From: Sphingomonas qomolangmaensis
Lineage (GTDB): Bacteria; Pseudomonadota; Alphaproteobacteria; Sphingomonadales; Sphingomonadaceae
Assembly (NCBI RefSeq): GCF_024496245.1
Contig: NZ_CP101740.1
Span: 2,913,501-2,977,500 of the forward strand
Direction: 5' to 3'
DNA length: 64,000 bases
The notes under the pieces were generated by a model that saw only the letters and a program-made list of their open reading frames with translations, was not told where the DNA came from and searched no databases. Shown here one piece after another: positions 15,286-25,298 of the stretch; within the stretch, counting starts at the first letter, position 1; each line of letters opens with the position of its first letter. Position numbers and translations under genes: made by a program.

Positions 15286-18171
15286 TCAGAACATCTTCCG
15301 GAAATCCAGCCGGATCGACCGGCCCACCGGGTCGAGCAGCGCCGCCTGATAGCCCAGCGGGACCACCCCGCTCGAATCGCGCACGTCGAGCCGCTGGTTG
15401 AACACATTGTCGAGCCGCAGGCTGACCCGCGTGCCGCGCAGCCAGGCGTGGTTGCGCACCAGATCGGGCATCTGCCCCAGATTGGCGAACAGCCGCAGGT
15501 CGACCTTGGCGAGGTCGCCGAAGAACAAGGTGTCGCCCGGCACCGCGCCGTCGACGCGGGTGCCGCTCTGCCAGTCGGCGTTGAGGCGAACCCCCATGCC
15601 ATCCTTGGTGAAGCCGGTGCGCACCTCGACCTGGTGCCGCGCCAGCCCGCCATTGCTGCCCGTCGCCGACCCGTTCAGCAGGTCGAGTTCGGGAACGCCC
15701 TCGCGGATCAGGATCGTTTCCTTGATGCGATAGGTGTGGAAGGCTGAGAACTGGATTCGCCCGCCGCCGGCACCGCCGCCGCCAAAGCCACCCCGTCCGC
15801 CGCCGCCGCCACCGAAGCCGCGTCCACCGCCGCCACCGCCGCGTCCCTCACCGCCACCGCGACCCTCGCGGCGCGGGCGTTCGGCGTCGGGCGCGGGAGT
15901 CGGCTCTGCGCCTTGCGCCGCCGAACCCTCGGCGGGCAACGGCGCTGCCTGGCCTTCGGCAGGCGCGCGCCGCTGGCGTTCGGGGCGGCCATAGGCCTGG
16001 CGCAGCACCGCACGCGGATCCTGCCCCGCATCGCGCGCCGCCTGTACTTCGCGCTGCAACGTGCCCGTCACCGGCAGCGACAGGTTGAAGCCCCAGCGGA
16101 ACTGCTCGCGCTCGTTGCGCGCGAAATTCACCGGGCGATTGTCGATCTGCAACAACCGTCCGCTGGCGTCGCGCGTGAAGCGTTCGGGGAACGCCGCCTG
16201 GATTTCGTTGGTCGCGGTCGGGAAGGTCGCGATCGAATCCTCGATCGTGCTGCTGGTGTAGTCGGCGCGGATGTTGAGGTCGGTTGCGTCGAGCGGCTTG
16301 AAGTTCAGCCCCAGCTTCAGCACGTCGCGGCTGTCCGATCGCAGCAGCGGATTGCCGCCGTCGAGGAAGGTGACATCGACCGTCTCGCCGCGCACGAAAT
16401 CGAACACGCGGACATTGGGGGTGGTGATCGCGGGGTTGCCCACCTGCTGCGGGCTCGGCGCGCCTTCTTCGTTGGTGACCGACGCAACGAGCCGAAGCTG
16501 GGGCACCGGCGCCCAGTTGAGCCCATAGCCATAGCTGGTGAGCGTGCCGAAGTCCGACAGCCGATCGACCTCGACATTGGCGTTGAGCGACAGGTCGCCG
16601 ATCGCGTCGAGCACCGCGCGGCGCCGGCTGGTGATCGGTACGTCGATGTTGAGCTGGCCGTTGGCGCTGCGGCGGCCGATATCGGTCACCTGCGCGAAGC
16701 CTGACCGCACCGAGCGCGCGTCCTGGTCCTGGCTGCGCAGCCCGACGCGGAAGGTGGTCGAAAGATCGCCCGCGGGAAGCGCGAGGACGTCGCCGTTCAC
16801 CACGCCCTCGACGCGCGCGACATTGCTCACCGATCGCGCGGTGTCGGGCGCGACCAGCGACAATTGCCCCGGCACGATCGGGCCGAAGGGCGAAGCGCCG
16901 CCGAGCACCGCCGTCTGCAGCCCGGTCGAATCGACCCGGCGATCGGTGTCGGTGTCGGTCTGCTGGCGGTCGTAATTGCCCGTCAGCGTCCAGCGCCAGT
17001 CGGACAACGTCCCGTTCATGCTGAACGCCGCCTCGACATTGCGGCTACGCGATTCGCGCATCAACGGGCCGAAGGCGTCGGTGTAGCGCAGCACGCGGAC
17101 ATCGCCCGCGAAGGGCGAAAAGGGGTTGTCGGCGGGCAGCGCGAGATCGACCGAGGGCAGCCCGAGCAGCGAGCGGCTGTCGTTGAAGTCGAAGCCGACC
17201 GTCGCGGTCGCGGCGACGTCGCCGAAAATGGTGCGCGCGAGCACCGCGTTGCCGCGCACCGCTTCGGTCGCGCCCTGGAGCGAGCGGAAGGGGCCGAGGT
17301 CGGTGACATTGGCGGCATTGGCGCCGCCGACGAAATCGGTAAGCAGCGGCGTGCCTCCGGCGAATGATCCAGGCACCGCTGCCACGGTAACTGGAGCGCC
17401 GGCGGCGGCGCTCAATGCGGGATCGATCTCGGCGCCGTTGGTCGGCGCGACGACATTGCCGGTCAGGTCGAACGGCGATCCCGCGGGGTTCGACAACAGG
17501 TCGCGCTCGCTTTCGAGCAGCAGGCTGCGCGCTTCGACCTCGAGGTCGAGGTTGAACCGTCCGTTGCGGTTGATCCGCAGGTAATTGAGCTCGACTTCGC
17601 CGCTGCTGTTGCCGCCCTGCACCGGCCCGCCGAAATCGGCCTCGGCGGTGATCGCGCGAAAGCGCGGCCGAAGGACGAAGTTTACGACGCGCTGGTTCGC
17701 ACTATAGCCGTATTTCAGCGCGACCTCCTCGGGCAGGATGTCGACGCGCAGGATCGCTTCGGTCGGGATTTCGCGGATCTCGCGGAACGAGCCGATGCGG
17801 CGCCCGTCGAGCAGCACCACCGGCCCCTCGCCGCCGCGCCCGCGGCCGCTCGACGTCTGCGGCGACAATTCGGCGAGCAGCTCGGCGATCGAGCTCACGC
17901 CATAGGCGCGGATGTCGGCGGGCGAGAGCTGTTGTTCGGGGGGAACATCGCCCACAACCGCGCCGCGCTCGGCCTGACCGGTGACGACGATGTCATCGAC
18001 CATTTCTTCGCCGGTTTCCTCGTCGCTCATCTCGGCGCCGAGCGCCTCGCCATCGTCGACCGCTTCCTGCTCGGTCGGCGCAGGCACCACTTGCGCGTGC
18101 GCGGGCCAGACGGTGGCGGCCGAAAGCAGGAGGAGCCAGCGCGCTTTGGCTACGCGGTTGCGGTCGATCAT
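15286..18171 (-). CDS. TonB-dependent outer-membrane receptor with Gly/Arg-rich insert
   Basis: This protein of about 961 residues should take up a siderophore, carbohydrate or other large substrate; the ligand is unknown. From ATG at 18171 it shows a signal peptide (ARWLLLLSAATVWPAHAQ), an acidic segment, a TonB-box-like DDIVVTGQ, and a plug domain (residues about 70-200) with VVLLDGRRIGSFREIREIPT. A long beta-barrel ends in LDFRKMF, with the terminal Phe expected of barrels. Residues about 760-840 form a low-complexity stretch of Pro, Glu and Ala, then many GGGRG repeats, inserted before the last strands. In-frame codons upstream of 18171 look non-coding. It is convergent with motB and divergent from the peptidase. 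Confidence 0.85.
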   Translation of the reverse strand: MIDRNRVAKARWLLLLSAATVWPAHAQVVPAPTEQEAVDDGEALGAEMSDEETGEEMVDDIVVTGQAERGAVVGDVPPEQQLSPADIRAYGVSSIAELLAELSPQTSSGRGRGGEGPVVLLDGRRIGSFREIREIPTEAILRVDILPEEVALKYGYSANQRVVNFVLRPRFRAITAEADFGGPVQGGNSSGEVELNYLRINRNGRFNLDLEVEARSLLLESERDLLSNPAGSPFDLTGNVVAPTNGAEIDPALSAAAGAPVTVAAVPGSFAGGTPLLTDFVGGANAANVTDLGPFRSLQGATEAVRGNAVLARTIFGDVAATATVGFDFNDSRSLLGLPSVDLALPADNPFSPFAGDVRVLRYTDAFGPLMRESRSRNVEAAFSMNGTLSDWRWTLTGNYDRQQTDTDTDRRVDSTGLQTAVLGGASPFGPIVPGQLSLVAPDTARSVSNVARVEGVVNGDVLALPAGDLSTTFRVGLRSQDQDARSVRSGFAQVTDIGRRSANGQLNIDVPITSRRRAVLDAIGDLSLNANVEVDRLSDFGTLTSYGYGLNWAPVPQLRLVASVTNEEGAPSPQQVGNPAITTPNVRVFDFVRGETVDVTFLDGGNPLLRSDSRDVLKLGLNFKPLDATDLNIRADYTSSTIEDSIATFPTATNEIQAAFPERFTRDASGRLLQIDNRPVNFARNEREQFRWGFNLSLPVTGTLQREVQAARDAGQDPRAVLRQAYGRPERQRRAPAEGQAAPLPAEGSAAQGAEPTPAPDAERPRREGRGGGEGRGGGGGGRGFGGGGGGRGGFGGGGAGGGRIQFSAFHTYRIKETILIREGVPELDLLNGSATGSNGGLARHQVEVRTGFTKDGMGVRLNADWQSGTRVDGAVPGDTLFFGDLAKVDLRLFANLGQMPDLVRNHAWLRGTRVSLRLDNVFNQRLDVRDSSGVVPLGYQAALLDPVGRSIRLDFRKMF

Positions 18172-18412
18172 CGAAATACGTCCAGTCGCAGTTGCCGCCC
18201 GGGGATGGACGCATACGGGGTGAGTAGGCGGCCATTGTCGCAGAACTTTGTCAGCGCCGATCTGTCCGCCCGCGCCCCTGCAGCAAAACCGATCGCGACG
18301 GCAAGACCGGCGTTGGGCGGGAATGCGAATGGCGTGCCCTAAAGCCGCGCGGGGGTTCCCGTTACGGGCGGGATCGCTATGTTCCCTGCATGTATCGCTT
18401 GGAGAACCCGAT
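18172..18412. promoter_or_regulatory. Divergent promoter region of TonB receptor and M3 peptidase
   Basis: These 241 nt between divergent starts must hold promoters for both genes. I see no Fur box, convincing -35/-10 pair or palindrome. The only clear element is the GGAG ribosome-binding site at 18401-18404 for the peptidase. Confidence 0.5.
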
Positions 18413-20557
18413 TTGCGCATCACCCTGCTTGCTGCAACCGCCCTGTCGCTCGTGCCGATGACCCTGGCCGCCCAAACCGCCTCGCCGGCGCCTGCCGCGC
18501 CGGCACCCGCTGCGGCCGTCGCCGCCAATCCGTTGCTCGCCGACTGGACCGGCCCCTATGGCGGGGTGCCGCCCTGGGACAAGGTGACCCCGGCGCTGTT
18601 CCCGCAGGCAATGGAAGTCGCGATTGCCGAGCGCCGCGCCGAATATCGCCGCATCGCCGACAATCGCGCCGCGCCAACCTTCGCCAACACCTTCGTGCCG
18701 ATGCAGAATGCCGGCAAAAGGCTGGGCCGGGTGCTGGCGGTGTTCGGGGTGATGACGTCGAACATGAATTCGCCCGCCTATCAGGCGCTCGATCGCGAAT
18801 GGAGCCCCAAGCTGTCGGCGGCGGGCGACGAGATCACCTTCGATCCCAAATTATTCGCGCGCATCCAGGCGATCTACGACGCGCGCACCGCCAGCGGGCT
18901 CGACGCACAGCAGCAGCGGCTCGTGACGCGCACCTATGACAGCTACGTCCGCCAGGGCGCCAAGCTGAACGCCGCGCAAAAGGCCGAGATGTCGCGGATC
19001 AACCAGGCGCTCGCGACCGAATTTTCGACCTTCTCCGAAAAGCTGCTCGCCGACGAAGGCACCGCGATCACGGTGACCGACGAAGCGATGCTCGCCGGGC
19101 TGCCCGACAGCGTCAAGGCGACCGCCAAGGCCGCCGCGCAAGAGCGCGGCCAGCCGGGCTTCGCGATCGTCAACACCCGCTCGGCGGTCGATCCGGTGCT
19201 CACCTTTGGCACCGATCGCGCGCTGCGTGAGAAAGTGTGGCGCACCTTCGTCAACCGCGGCGACAATGGCGGCGCGACCGATACCAACGCGACGATCGCC
19301 CGGATCGTGAAGCTGCGCGCCGAACGCGCCAAGCTGCTCGGCTTCCCGACGCACGCGCATTGGCGGATGCAGGACACGATGGCCAAGACGCCGCAGGCGG
19401 CGACCGATCTGATGATGCGCGTCTGGCCGGCCGCGACCGCGCGGGTGAAACAGGAGGTCGCGGACATGCAGGCGATCGCGGCGAAGGAAGGCACGCCGAT
19501 CACGATCGAGCCGTGGGACTATCGCTTCTACCAGGAGAAGGTCCGCAAGGCGCGCTACGACCTCGATCAGACCGAGCTCAAGCCCTATTTCGCGCTCGAT
19601 AACATCATCGATGCGTCTTACTACGCCGCCAACCGGCTGTACGGGCTCAACTTCAAGGAGATTACCGGCCAGGTGCCGGTGTTCGAAAAGAACGTCCGCG
19701 TGTTCCACGTCACCGACAAGAACGGCAAGGAAGTCGGCCTGTTCTACCGCGACGATTTCGCGCGCACCGGCAAGCGGTCGGGCGCGTGGGCGACCACCTA
19801 TCGCTCGCAGCGCAACCTTGCGCCGGCACAGAACGTGCTGTCGTCGAACAACAACAACTTCGCCTCGGCGGCGCCGGGCCAGCCGGTGCTGATCAGCCTC
19901 GACGATGCCGAAACGCTGTTCCACGAATTCGGCCATGCGATCCATTCGATGCTGCAGGACGTGAACTATCCCGGCCTCACCGGCACGCCGCGCGACTTCG
20001 TCGAATATCCGAGCCAGGTGAACGAGCATTGGCTGCTGACGCGCGACGTGCTCGACAAATATGCCCGGCATTACCAGACCAAGGCACCGATGCCGCAGGC
20101 GCTCCTCGACAAGGTGATCGCGGCGCAGACCTTCAACCAGGGCTTTGCCACCGTCGAATATCTGTCGTCGGCGATCGTCGACATGAAGCTGCACACCGTC
20201 GCCGATGGCGTGGTCGATGCCGATGCGTTCGAAAAGGCGGCGCTGGCCGAGATCGGCATGCCCAAGGAGATCGTGATGCGGCACCGCCTGCCGCAGTTCA
20301 ATCACCTGTTCTCGTCCGATGCCTATTCGGCGGGCTATTACAGCTATCTCTGGTCGGAGACGATGGACGCCGACACGTGGGCGGCGTTCGAGGAAGCCGG
20401 GAGTCCCTGGGACAAGGCGACCGCCGATCGCTTCGCCGAGGTGCTGCTGTCGACGGGCAACGAAACCGACCGCGCCGAAGCCTATCGCGCGTTCCGCGGG
20501 CGCGATCCCGATGTGAACGCGCTGCTCAAGGTGCGCGGGTTCCCGACCACGAACTGA
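18413..20557 (+). CDS. Exported M3-family metallopeptidase (peptidyl-dipeptidase Dcp type)
   Basis: This zinc peptidase of 714 residues trims short peptides. The active-site motif is LFHEFGHAIHSML (about residue 502), with a second Glu downstream in the VNEHWLL region, as in Dcp/oligopeptidase A. I place the start at TTG 18413, because GGAG lies 8 nt upstream and the first residues then form a clean signal peptide (RITLLAATALSLVPMTLAAQ) followed by an Ala/Pro linker. The reading frame stays open upstream to 18248, but that part looks non-coding. E. coli Dcp has no signal peptide, so this is a periplasmic variant. It is convergent with bioA, with 11 nt between stops. Confidence 0.88.
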   Translation: MRITLLAATALSLVPMTLAAQTASPAPAAPAPAAAVAANPLLADWTGPYGGVPPWDKVTPALFPQAMEVAIAERRAEYRRIADNRAAPTFANTFVPMQNAGKRLGRVLAVFGVMTSNMNSPAYQALDREWSPKLSAAGDEITFDPKLFARIQAIYDARTASGLDAQQQRLVTRTYDSYVRQGAKLNAAQKAEMSRINQALATEFSTFSEKLLADEGTAITVTDEAMLAGLPDSVKATAKAAAQERGQPGFAIVNTRSAVDPVLTFGTDRALREKVWRTFVNRGDNGGATDTNATIARIVKLRAERAKLLGFPTHAHWRMQDTMAKTPQAATDLMMRVWPAATARVKQEVADMQAIAAKEGTPITIEPWDYRFYQEKVRKARYDLDQTELKPYFALDNIIDASYYAANRLYGLNFKEITGQVPVFEKNVRVFHVTDKNGKEVGLFYRDDFARTGKRSGAWATTYRSQRNLAPAQNVLSSNNNNFASAAPGQPVLISLDDAETLFHEFGHAIHSMLQDVNYPGLTGTPRDFVEYPSQVNEHWLLTRDVLDKYARHYQTKAPMPQALLDKVIAAQTFNQGFATVEYLSSAIVDMKLHTVADGVVDADAFEKAALAEIGMPKEIVMRHRLPQFNHLFSSDAYSAGYYSYLWSETMDADTWAAFEEAGSPWDKATADRFAEVLLSTGNETDRAEAYRAFRGRDPDVNALLKVRGFPTTN

Positions 20558-20568
20558 ACGGGTCGGGG

Positions 20569-21795
20569 TTACCCCAGCACTTCCTCTATCACCGCATATA
20601 CCCGGTCGAGTTCGGCATCGGTGATGCAATAGGGCGGCATGACATATACCGTGTCGCCCAATGGCCGCAGCAGCACGTCGCGGTCGCGGAAATGCGCGAG
20701 CAGGCGCGGGGCGAGATCGGACATATAACCTTCGCCCGCGCCGACCTCGAACGCGGTGATCGTGCCCAATTGGCGCGGGTTATGGACGCGATCGGCGATG
20801 CGGGCCAGGCGCTCGCCCTGTCGGCGCGCAAGGTCGGCGATCCGATCGCGCACCGGCTCGTCGCGCCACACGGCCAGGTTCGCCACGGCGGCGGCGCAGG
20901 CGATCGGGTTGGCGGTGTAGCTCGACGAATGAAAGAACATCCGCGCGCGATCGGGCGATCGATGCGCCTCGAACATCGCGCTCGAGGCCATCGTCACCGC
21001 TAGCGGCAGCGATCCGCCGGTGATCCCTTTCGACAGGCACAGCAGGTCGGGCACGATCCCAGCCTGTTCGCACGCCAACAGCGTGCCGGTGCGGCCCCAG
21101 CCGGTCATCACTTCATCGGCGATCATCGGTACGCCGTGGCGGTCGCAGATCCGCCGCATCTCGGCGAGGATCGCGGGGGCGTAGAAGTGCATCCCGCCGG
21201 CACCCAGCACCAATGGCTCGACCAGCAACGCCGCCGGCGCATCGTGGCGGCAGGCGTGATCGAGCGCGTCGAGCGTCGGCTGGCCGTCGCCGGACGGGCA
21301 GGGCAGGGTGCCGACGTCGAACAGCAAGGGCTGATATTGCTGGTTGAACACCCCGCGCGCGCCGACCGACATCGCGCCGATCGTGTCGCCGTGATAACCG
21401 TGATCGAGCACCAGGATCCGGTGGCGCGGCTGACCCTGATTGGCCCAGAACCCAAGCGCCATCTTCACCGCGACCTCGACCGCGGTCGAACCCGAATCCG
21501 AATAGAAGACGTGCGGCAGTCCCATCATTGCCACCAGCTCGCGCGCAAGCTGTTCGGCGGGCTCGTGCGTCCAGCCGGCGAAGATGATCTGGTCGAGCTG
21601 CGTGGCCTGTTCGGCGATCGCGGCGGTGATCCGGGGATGCGCGTGGCCGTGCGTCGTTACCCACCAGGACGAGATCGCGTCGATGATCCGGCGGCCGTCC
21701 TTGGTGGTCAGGATCGTGCCCTTGGCCGATGCGACCACCGGGATCGGCTCGTCGAGGCCGTGCTGGGTAAAGGGGTGCCAGACGGGGGAGGTCAT
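20569..21795 (-). CDS. bioA: BioA, adenosylmethionine-8-amino-7-oxononanoate aminotransferase
   Basis: BioA makes 7,8-diaminopelargonate in biotin synthesis, using S-adenosylmethionine as amino donor. The 408-residue protein has the PLP class III pattern: [20 protein letters not shown] at the start, [39 protein letters not shown], and the PLP-lysine motif [20 protein letters not shown] and SWWV are typical of BioA rather than other aminotransferases. The ATG overlaps the bioD stop. It is the last gene of a bioF-bioD-bioA operon. Confidence 0.95.
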   Translation of the reverse strand: MTSPVWHPFTQHGLDEPIPVVASAKGTILTTKDGRRIIDAISSWWVTTHGHAHPRITAAIAEQATQLDQIIFAGWTHEPAEQLARELVAMMGLPHVFYSDSGSTAVEVAVKMALGFWANQGQPRHRILVLDHGYHGDTIGAMSVGARGVFNQQYQPLLFDVGTLPCPSGDGQPTLDALDHACRHDAPAALLVEPLVLGAGGMHFYAPAILAEMRRICDRHGVPMIADEVMTGWGRTGTLLACEQAGIVPDLLCLSKGITGGSLPLAVTMASSAMFEAHRSPDRARMFFHSSSYTANPIACAAAVANLAVWRDEPVRDRIADLARRQGERLARIADRVHNPRQLGTITAFEVGAGEGYMSDLAPRLLAHFRDRDVLLRPLGDTVYVMPPYCITDAELDRVYAVIEEVLG

Positions 21796-22409
21796 GCGAA
21801 GTCAAACGCCGCCGCGAACCCCGCGCGCAACGCCTCGGGCGTCAGCGGATCGAGCAGCGGCAGCCGCCCCAATCGCCGCACCCGCCCCATCCGCGCGATC
21901 GTCGCCTCGCTGTCCTCCTGCGCCTCGCCGATGAAGGCGATGCCGTGGATCGGCACCCCGCGCCCGCGCAGCGCCTCGATCGACAACAGGCTGTGGTTGA
22001 TCGTGCCGAGCGCGGTCCGCGCGACCAAAATCGTCGGCAGGCACCAGCGCGCGAACAGATCGGCAAAGGTGCGGGTGTCGTCGAACGGCACCAGCACCCC
22101 GCCTGCCCCCTCTATCACCAGCGGCCCGGGAATGGCGGGGGGATCGAGCCGGTCGAGCGCGATTGACACCCCGTCGATCGCGGCGGCGCGGTGCGGCGAG
22201 CAGGGGGTGGCAAGGGTGTAGGCAGACGGCAGGATGCGGTCGACAGCAACGCCCAATGCCGCCACGCGCCCGGCATCGGTGCCGCCATCGGTGCCCGCCT
22301 GGATCGGCTTCCAATAGTCCGCGCCGATCGCCTGCGTCAGTGCAGCGGCAAAGACGGTCTTGCCGATATCGGTATCGGTGCCGGTGACGACGAAACGCTG
22401 GACGGTCAT
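21792..22409 (-). CDS. bioD: BioD, dethiobiotin synthase
   Basis: BioD closes the ureido ring of dethiobiotin with ATP and CO2. The 205-residue protein has the P-loop [17 protein letters not shown], the KPIQAG motif and the [12 protein letters not shown] signature. Length is slightly below the E. coli enzyme (225). ATGA overlaps join it to bioF upstream and bioA downstream. Confidence 0.95.
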   Translation of the reverse strand: MTVQRFVVTGTDTDIGKTVFAAALTQAIGADYWKPIQAGTDGGTDAGRVAALGVAVDRILPSAYTLATPCSPHRAAAIDGVSIALDRLDPPAIPGPLVIEGAGGVLVPFDDTRTFADLFARWCLPTILVARTALGTINHSLLSIEALRGRGVPIHGIAFIGEAQEDSEATIARMGRVRRLGRLPLLDPLTPEALRAGFAAAFDFA

Positions 22410-23530
22410 GTAAGGGCTTCCTTGAGCGCGGCGGCGAGCGCTTCGACATCGGCGGGGGTTGCGTTGAGCGTGAGCGATATACGCAGCCGCGCGGTACCCT
22501 CGGGCACCGTTGGTGGACGGATGCCGCGAACGTCGAAGCCTTGCGCCTGCACCGAGCGCGCGATGTGCATCGTGCGGGCGTCGTCGCCCAGGATCAGCGG
22601 CAGGATCGGCGAGCCGGTGGCGATGGCCCCCAGCGGCGCGAGCGCGGCTCCGCCCGCCGCGATCAGCGCGCGCAGGTCATCGCGCCGCCACGGTTCCTCC
22701 GCCAGCGCGCGCAACGCGTCGCGCACCACCGCCGCGATCAGCGGCGAGGGTGCGGTCGAAAACACGAAGCCGCGCGCGCGATTGACCAGCATGTCGCGCA
22801 GCACCGCGGGTAGGCACAGCAACGCGCCCTCGGCCCCCAGCGCCTTACCGCAGCTGTGCAACGTTACGACGTTGGGCCGGCCTTCGAACGCCTCGGCCAG
22901 TCCGCGCCCGTCCGGCCCGAACACCCCCGTGGCGTGCGCCTCGTCGATCAGTAGGAAAGCGTCGTGGCGTTCGGCGAGCGCAGCCAGTTCGGCAAGCGGC
23001 GCCTGGTCGCCATCCATGCTGTACAGGCTCTCGACCGCGATCCACACGCGCCCGCTGCCGCCGGCGGTGCGCCACGCGGCGATCGCGTCCTCGAAGGCGG
23101 CAACGTCGTTATGCGCGGCGGCGACACGCTCGGCGCGGCCGAGCCGCATCCCGTCATGCGCGCTGGCGTGGAGCAATGCGTCATACACCACCAGATCGCC
23201 GCGCTGGGGCAGGGTCGCGAACAGCGCCATGTTGGCGACGAAGCCGTTCGCCAGGAACAAGGCGGCCTCGGCGCCGAAGAACGCGGCGGCTTCGGCTTCG
23301 AGCGCTTCGTGTTCGGGATGGTTGCCGCGCAGCAGCCGCGACCCGCCCGAGCCGATCGGGACGCTGCGCGCCAGTGCGTCACTGGCGGCAGCGTGCAAGC
23401 GTTCGCTGCCGGCGAGACCGATATAATCGTTCGAGGCAAAATCGACGCCGGTGCGCGCGGCAAGCGATCGGAGGCGATCGGCGCTGGCGAGGGCGGCAAG
23501 GTCTGCGCGGTGGACGGAGAGGAGCGACAT
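22406..23530 (-). CDS. bioF: BioF, 8-amino-7-oxononanoate synthase
   Basis: BioF condenses pimeloyl-ACP/CoA with alanine. From ATG at 23530 the protein has 374 residues. It shows [58 protein letters not shown] and the PLP-lysine motif [13 protein letters not shown]. All are hallmarks of the alpha-oxoamine synthase family, and the operon context fixes the identity. Nineteen further in-frame codons upstream look non-coding. It is first in the bio operon; bioB and bioC are not in the window. Confidence 0.94.
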   Translation of the reverse strand: MSLLSVHRADLAALASADRLRSLAARTGVDFASNDYIGLAGSERLHAAASDALARSVPIGSGGSRLLRGNHPEHEALEAEAAAFFGAEAALFLANGFVANMALFATLPQRGDLVVYDALLHASAHDGMRLGRAERVAAAHNDVAAFEDAIAAWRTAGGSGRVWIAVESLYSMDGDQAPLAELAALAERHDAFLLIDEAHATGVFGPDGRGLAEAFEGRPNVVTLHSCGKALGAEGALLCLPAVLRDMLVNRARGFVFSTAPSPLIAAVVRDALRALAEEPWRRDDLRALIAAGGAALAPLGAIATGSPILPLILGDDARTMHIARSVQAQGFDVRGIRPPTVPEGTARLRISLTLNATPADVEALAAALKEALT

Positions 23531-23588
23531 TGTCGGGTGCTTTAGCGGGGCAGGCGCGGTTGGCCTAGATAGGCGAGCCGTCCCCACA

Positions 23589-23756
23589 GTCCGTTCGTGC
23601 TGAGTAGCCGCTGAGCTTGTCGAAGCCTGTCCTGAGCGCCTGCCTTGGCAGGCAGTCGAAGGGCGGCGTATCGAAGCATTCGTCAGCTTGGGGCAATGTC
23701 CTTCGATACGGGCCTTCGCCTTCGCTCAGTCCCTACTCTGGACGAACGGAGGTTCG
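23589..23756. repeat. Decayed inverted repeat of the CTGAGCTTGTCGAAG family
   Basis: The outer arms CCGTTCGTGCTGAGTAG and CTACTCTGGACGAACGG are complementary. Inside are CTGAGCTTGTCGAAG, a nested CTGCCTTGGCAGGCAG palindrome and two CGTATCGAAG-type blocks in opposite orientation. It fills most of the 227-nt gap between bioF and the oxidoreductase gene and is related to the repeat at 9410-9509. Confidence 0.7.
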
Positions 23757-23757
23757 C

Positions 23758-24519
23758 TCAAATCCCCGCATACCATTCATAGCCGGCAATATCCTCCCAC
23801 AGCCCGCCCTTGCCGCCATGGATATCGGCAAGGCTGGCCACCGCCTCGATCCGCTCGACATATTTGGCGTGCTTGTATCCCAGATGCCGCTCGACGCGCA
23901 GCCGCACCGGCGCGCCATGGCCGATGCCCAGCCGCTCGTCGTTCAGCCCGAGCGCCAGGATCGTCTGCGGGTGGAAGGCGTCGACCAAGTCGATCGATTC
24001 ATAATAGGGCCGGGTACCGCCCGAATAGGCATCGGCGCAGTGGAACACCAGGAAGCGCGCGCGGTCGCTCAAGCCCGCCGCGTTGAGCACCGTCGAAAGC
24101 TGCGGCCCCTGCCATTTGCCGATCGCGCTCCACCCCTCGACGCAATCATGGCGGGTGATCTGCGCGCGCTGCGGCATCGAGGATAGCTGCGCGATCGACA
24201 GCGCCTGCGGCCGCGCCACCAGCCCATCGATCCGCACCCGCCAATCGGCGAAGCCCGTCGCTGCCTGCGCATTGTAGCTTGGCGTATCGGGGTTCCGCGT
24301 GCCGTTGGTGCGGAACACCGGCGACATCTGGTCGGGGCGGAACTCGCGTGCCAGGGCGTTGCGCTCGGTCAGCGCGCGCTGAGTCCATTCGTTCCAATCG
24401 GCGCCCTTGAAAAGGATCGACCGGAACGCCTCGCTCTCGCCCAGCCGGTCGCAGCCCGCAAGCAGCGTCGCGCCCGAGGCGGCGACGCCGGTGAACAAGG
24501 CGCGGCGGGTGAGGATCAT
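23758..24519 (-). CDS. Tat-exported molybdopterin oxidoreductase (sulfite-oxidase fold)
   Basis: This 253-residue protein has a twin-arginine signal with a lipobox-like end (TRRALFTGVAASGATLLAGC) and an oxidoreductase molybdopterin-binding domain. The likely molybdenum-ligand Cys is in RHDCVEGWSAIGKWQGPQL. HCADAYSGGTRPYYESIDLV and GAPVRLRVERHLGYKHAKYV complete the family pattern. The family includes MsrP/YedY methionine-sulfoxide reductases, but the paired membrane protein here is a cytochrome b of another type. The natural substrate is therefore open. The ATG at 24519 overlaps the cytochrome gene by ATGA. Confidence 0.85.
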   Translation of the reverse strand: MILTRRALFTGVAASGATLLAGCDRLGESEAFRSILFKGADWNEWTQRALTERNALAREFRPDQMSPVFRTNGTRNPDTPSYNAQAATGFADWRVRIDGLVARPQALSIAQLSSMPQRAQITRHDCVEGWSAIGKWQGPQLSTVLNAAGLSDRARFLVFHCADAYSGGTRPYYESIDLVDAFHPQTILALGLNDERLGIGHGAPVRLRVERHLGYKHAKYVERIEAVASLADIHGGKGGLWEDIAGYEWYAGI

Positions 24520-25283
24520 CGCTGCGGCTCCTGCGGGGTGTGCCACCAGCCGGTGATCATCGATCGCACCTCGTTCAGCGGCCCGGCCAGGATCACCAGC
24601 GTCAGGTGGACGATGATGAACAATGCGATCCCCATCGATGCGATGAAGTGGATCGACCGCGCCGATTGCCGCCCGCCGAACAGGTCGAGCATCCACGGCG
24701 CGGCGGCGTTGATCCCCGGTGACATCGTCAGCCCGGTAAAGATCGCCAGCGGGAGCGCGACGAAGATCACCCCGACATAGCTCAGTTTCTGAAGCACGTT
24801 GCGTCCGCCCGGATCGGCGGCATCGTGGAACCGCAGCGCCAGATGCTCGCGCACGTCATGCGCCAGGTGCTTGGCGGCAAGTTCGGCGCGGCGAAAGCGC
24901 AGGTCGCGCTGGAAATGCCGGTTGAGCAGGCTCACCAGCATGAACGCCAGCAATGCGAAGCCGAAGACCAGCGCCACCGTCAGATGCCATCGCCGCGCGA
25001 GCGCCAGATTATAGGTCGACGGGATCGTCAGCCAGCCGGGAATTCGCCCGCCCTCGAAAATCCAGCCGACGCGGAACCAGGGCTGGTCCATGTTCGCGCC
25101 ATATTGCCCCCAATAAAGCTGCGGGTGCGCGTTGAGGATCATCAGCCCCGATCCCAGCAGCACGATCACCGCTGCGGCGTTGGTCCAGTGCCACAGCCGG
25201 GTCGCCAGCCGATGCTTGTAGATCGCGCGCCGGGTTCCCGGTGCGGCGATGTCGGCGGGGTCGTTCGAGTCGCGCGGGGCCAT
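24516..25283 (-). CDS. Cytochrome b561-type membrane partner of the molybdopterin enzyme
   Basis: This 255-residue membrane protein has four clear hydrophobic helices (around AAAVIVLLGSGLMILNA, LTVALVFGFALLAFMLVSLL, YVGVIFVALPLAIFTGLTM and FIASMGIALFIIVHLTLVIL). Histidines sit at heme-b positions: RLWHWTNA near the N-terminus and HFIAS/VHLTLV in the last helices. It should pass quinol electrons to the periplasmic molybdoenzyme that follows it with an ATGA overlap. It is the first gene of the pair. Confidence 0.85.
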   Translation of the reverse strand: MAPRDSNDPADIAAPGTRRAIYKHRLATRLWHWTNAAAVIVLLGSGLMILNAHPQLYWGQYGANMDQPWFRVGWIFEGGRIPGWLTIPSTYNLALARRWHLTVALVFGFALLAFMLVSLLNRHFQRDLRFRRAELAAKHLAHDVREHLALRFHDAADPGGRNVLQKLSYVGVIFVALPLAIFTGLTMSPGINAAAPWMLDLFGGRQSARSIHFIASMGIALFIIVHLTLVILAGPLNEVRSMITGWWHTPQEPQR

Positions 25284-25298
25284 CGAGGTCAGTCTACC

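Noticed and set aside
15286..18528. TonB receptor start at 18528
   Set aside because: The extra 119 codons are Ala/Arg-rich and overlap the peptidase leader region on the other strand. A good signal peptide begins at 18171.
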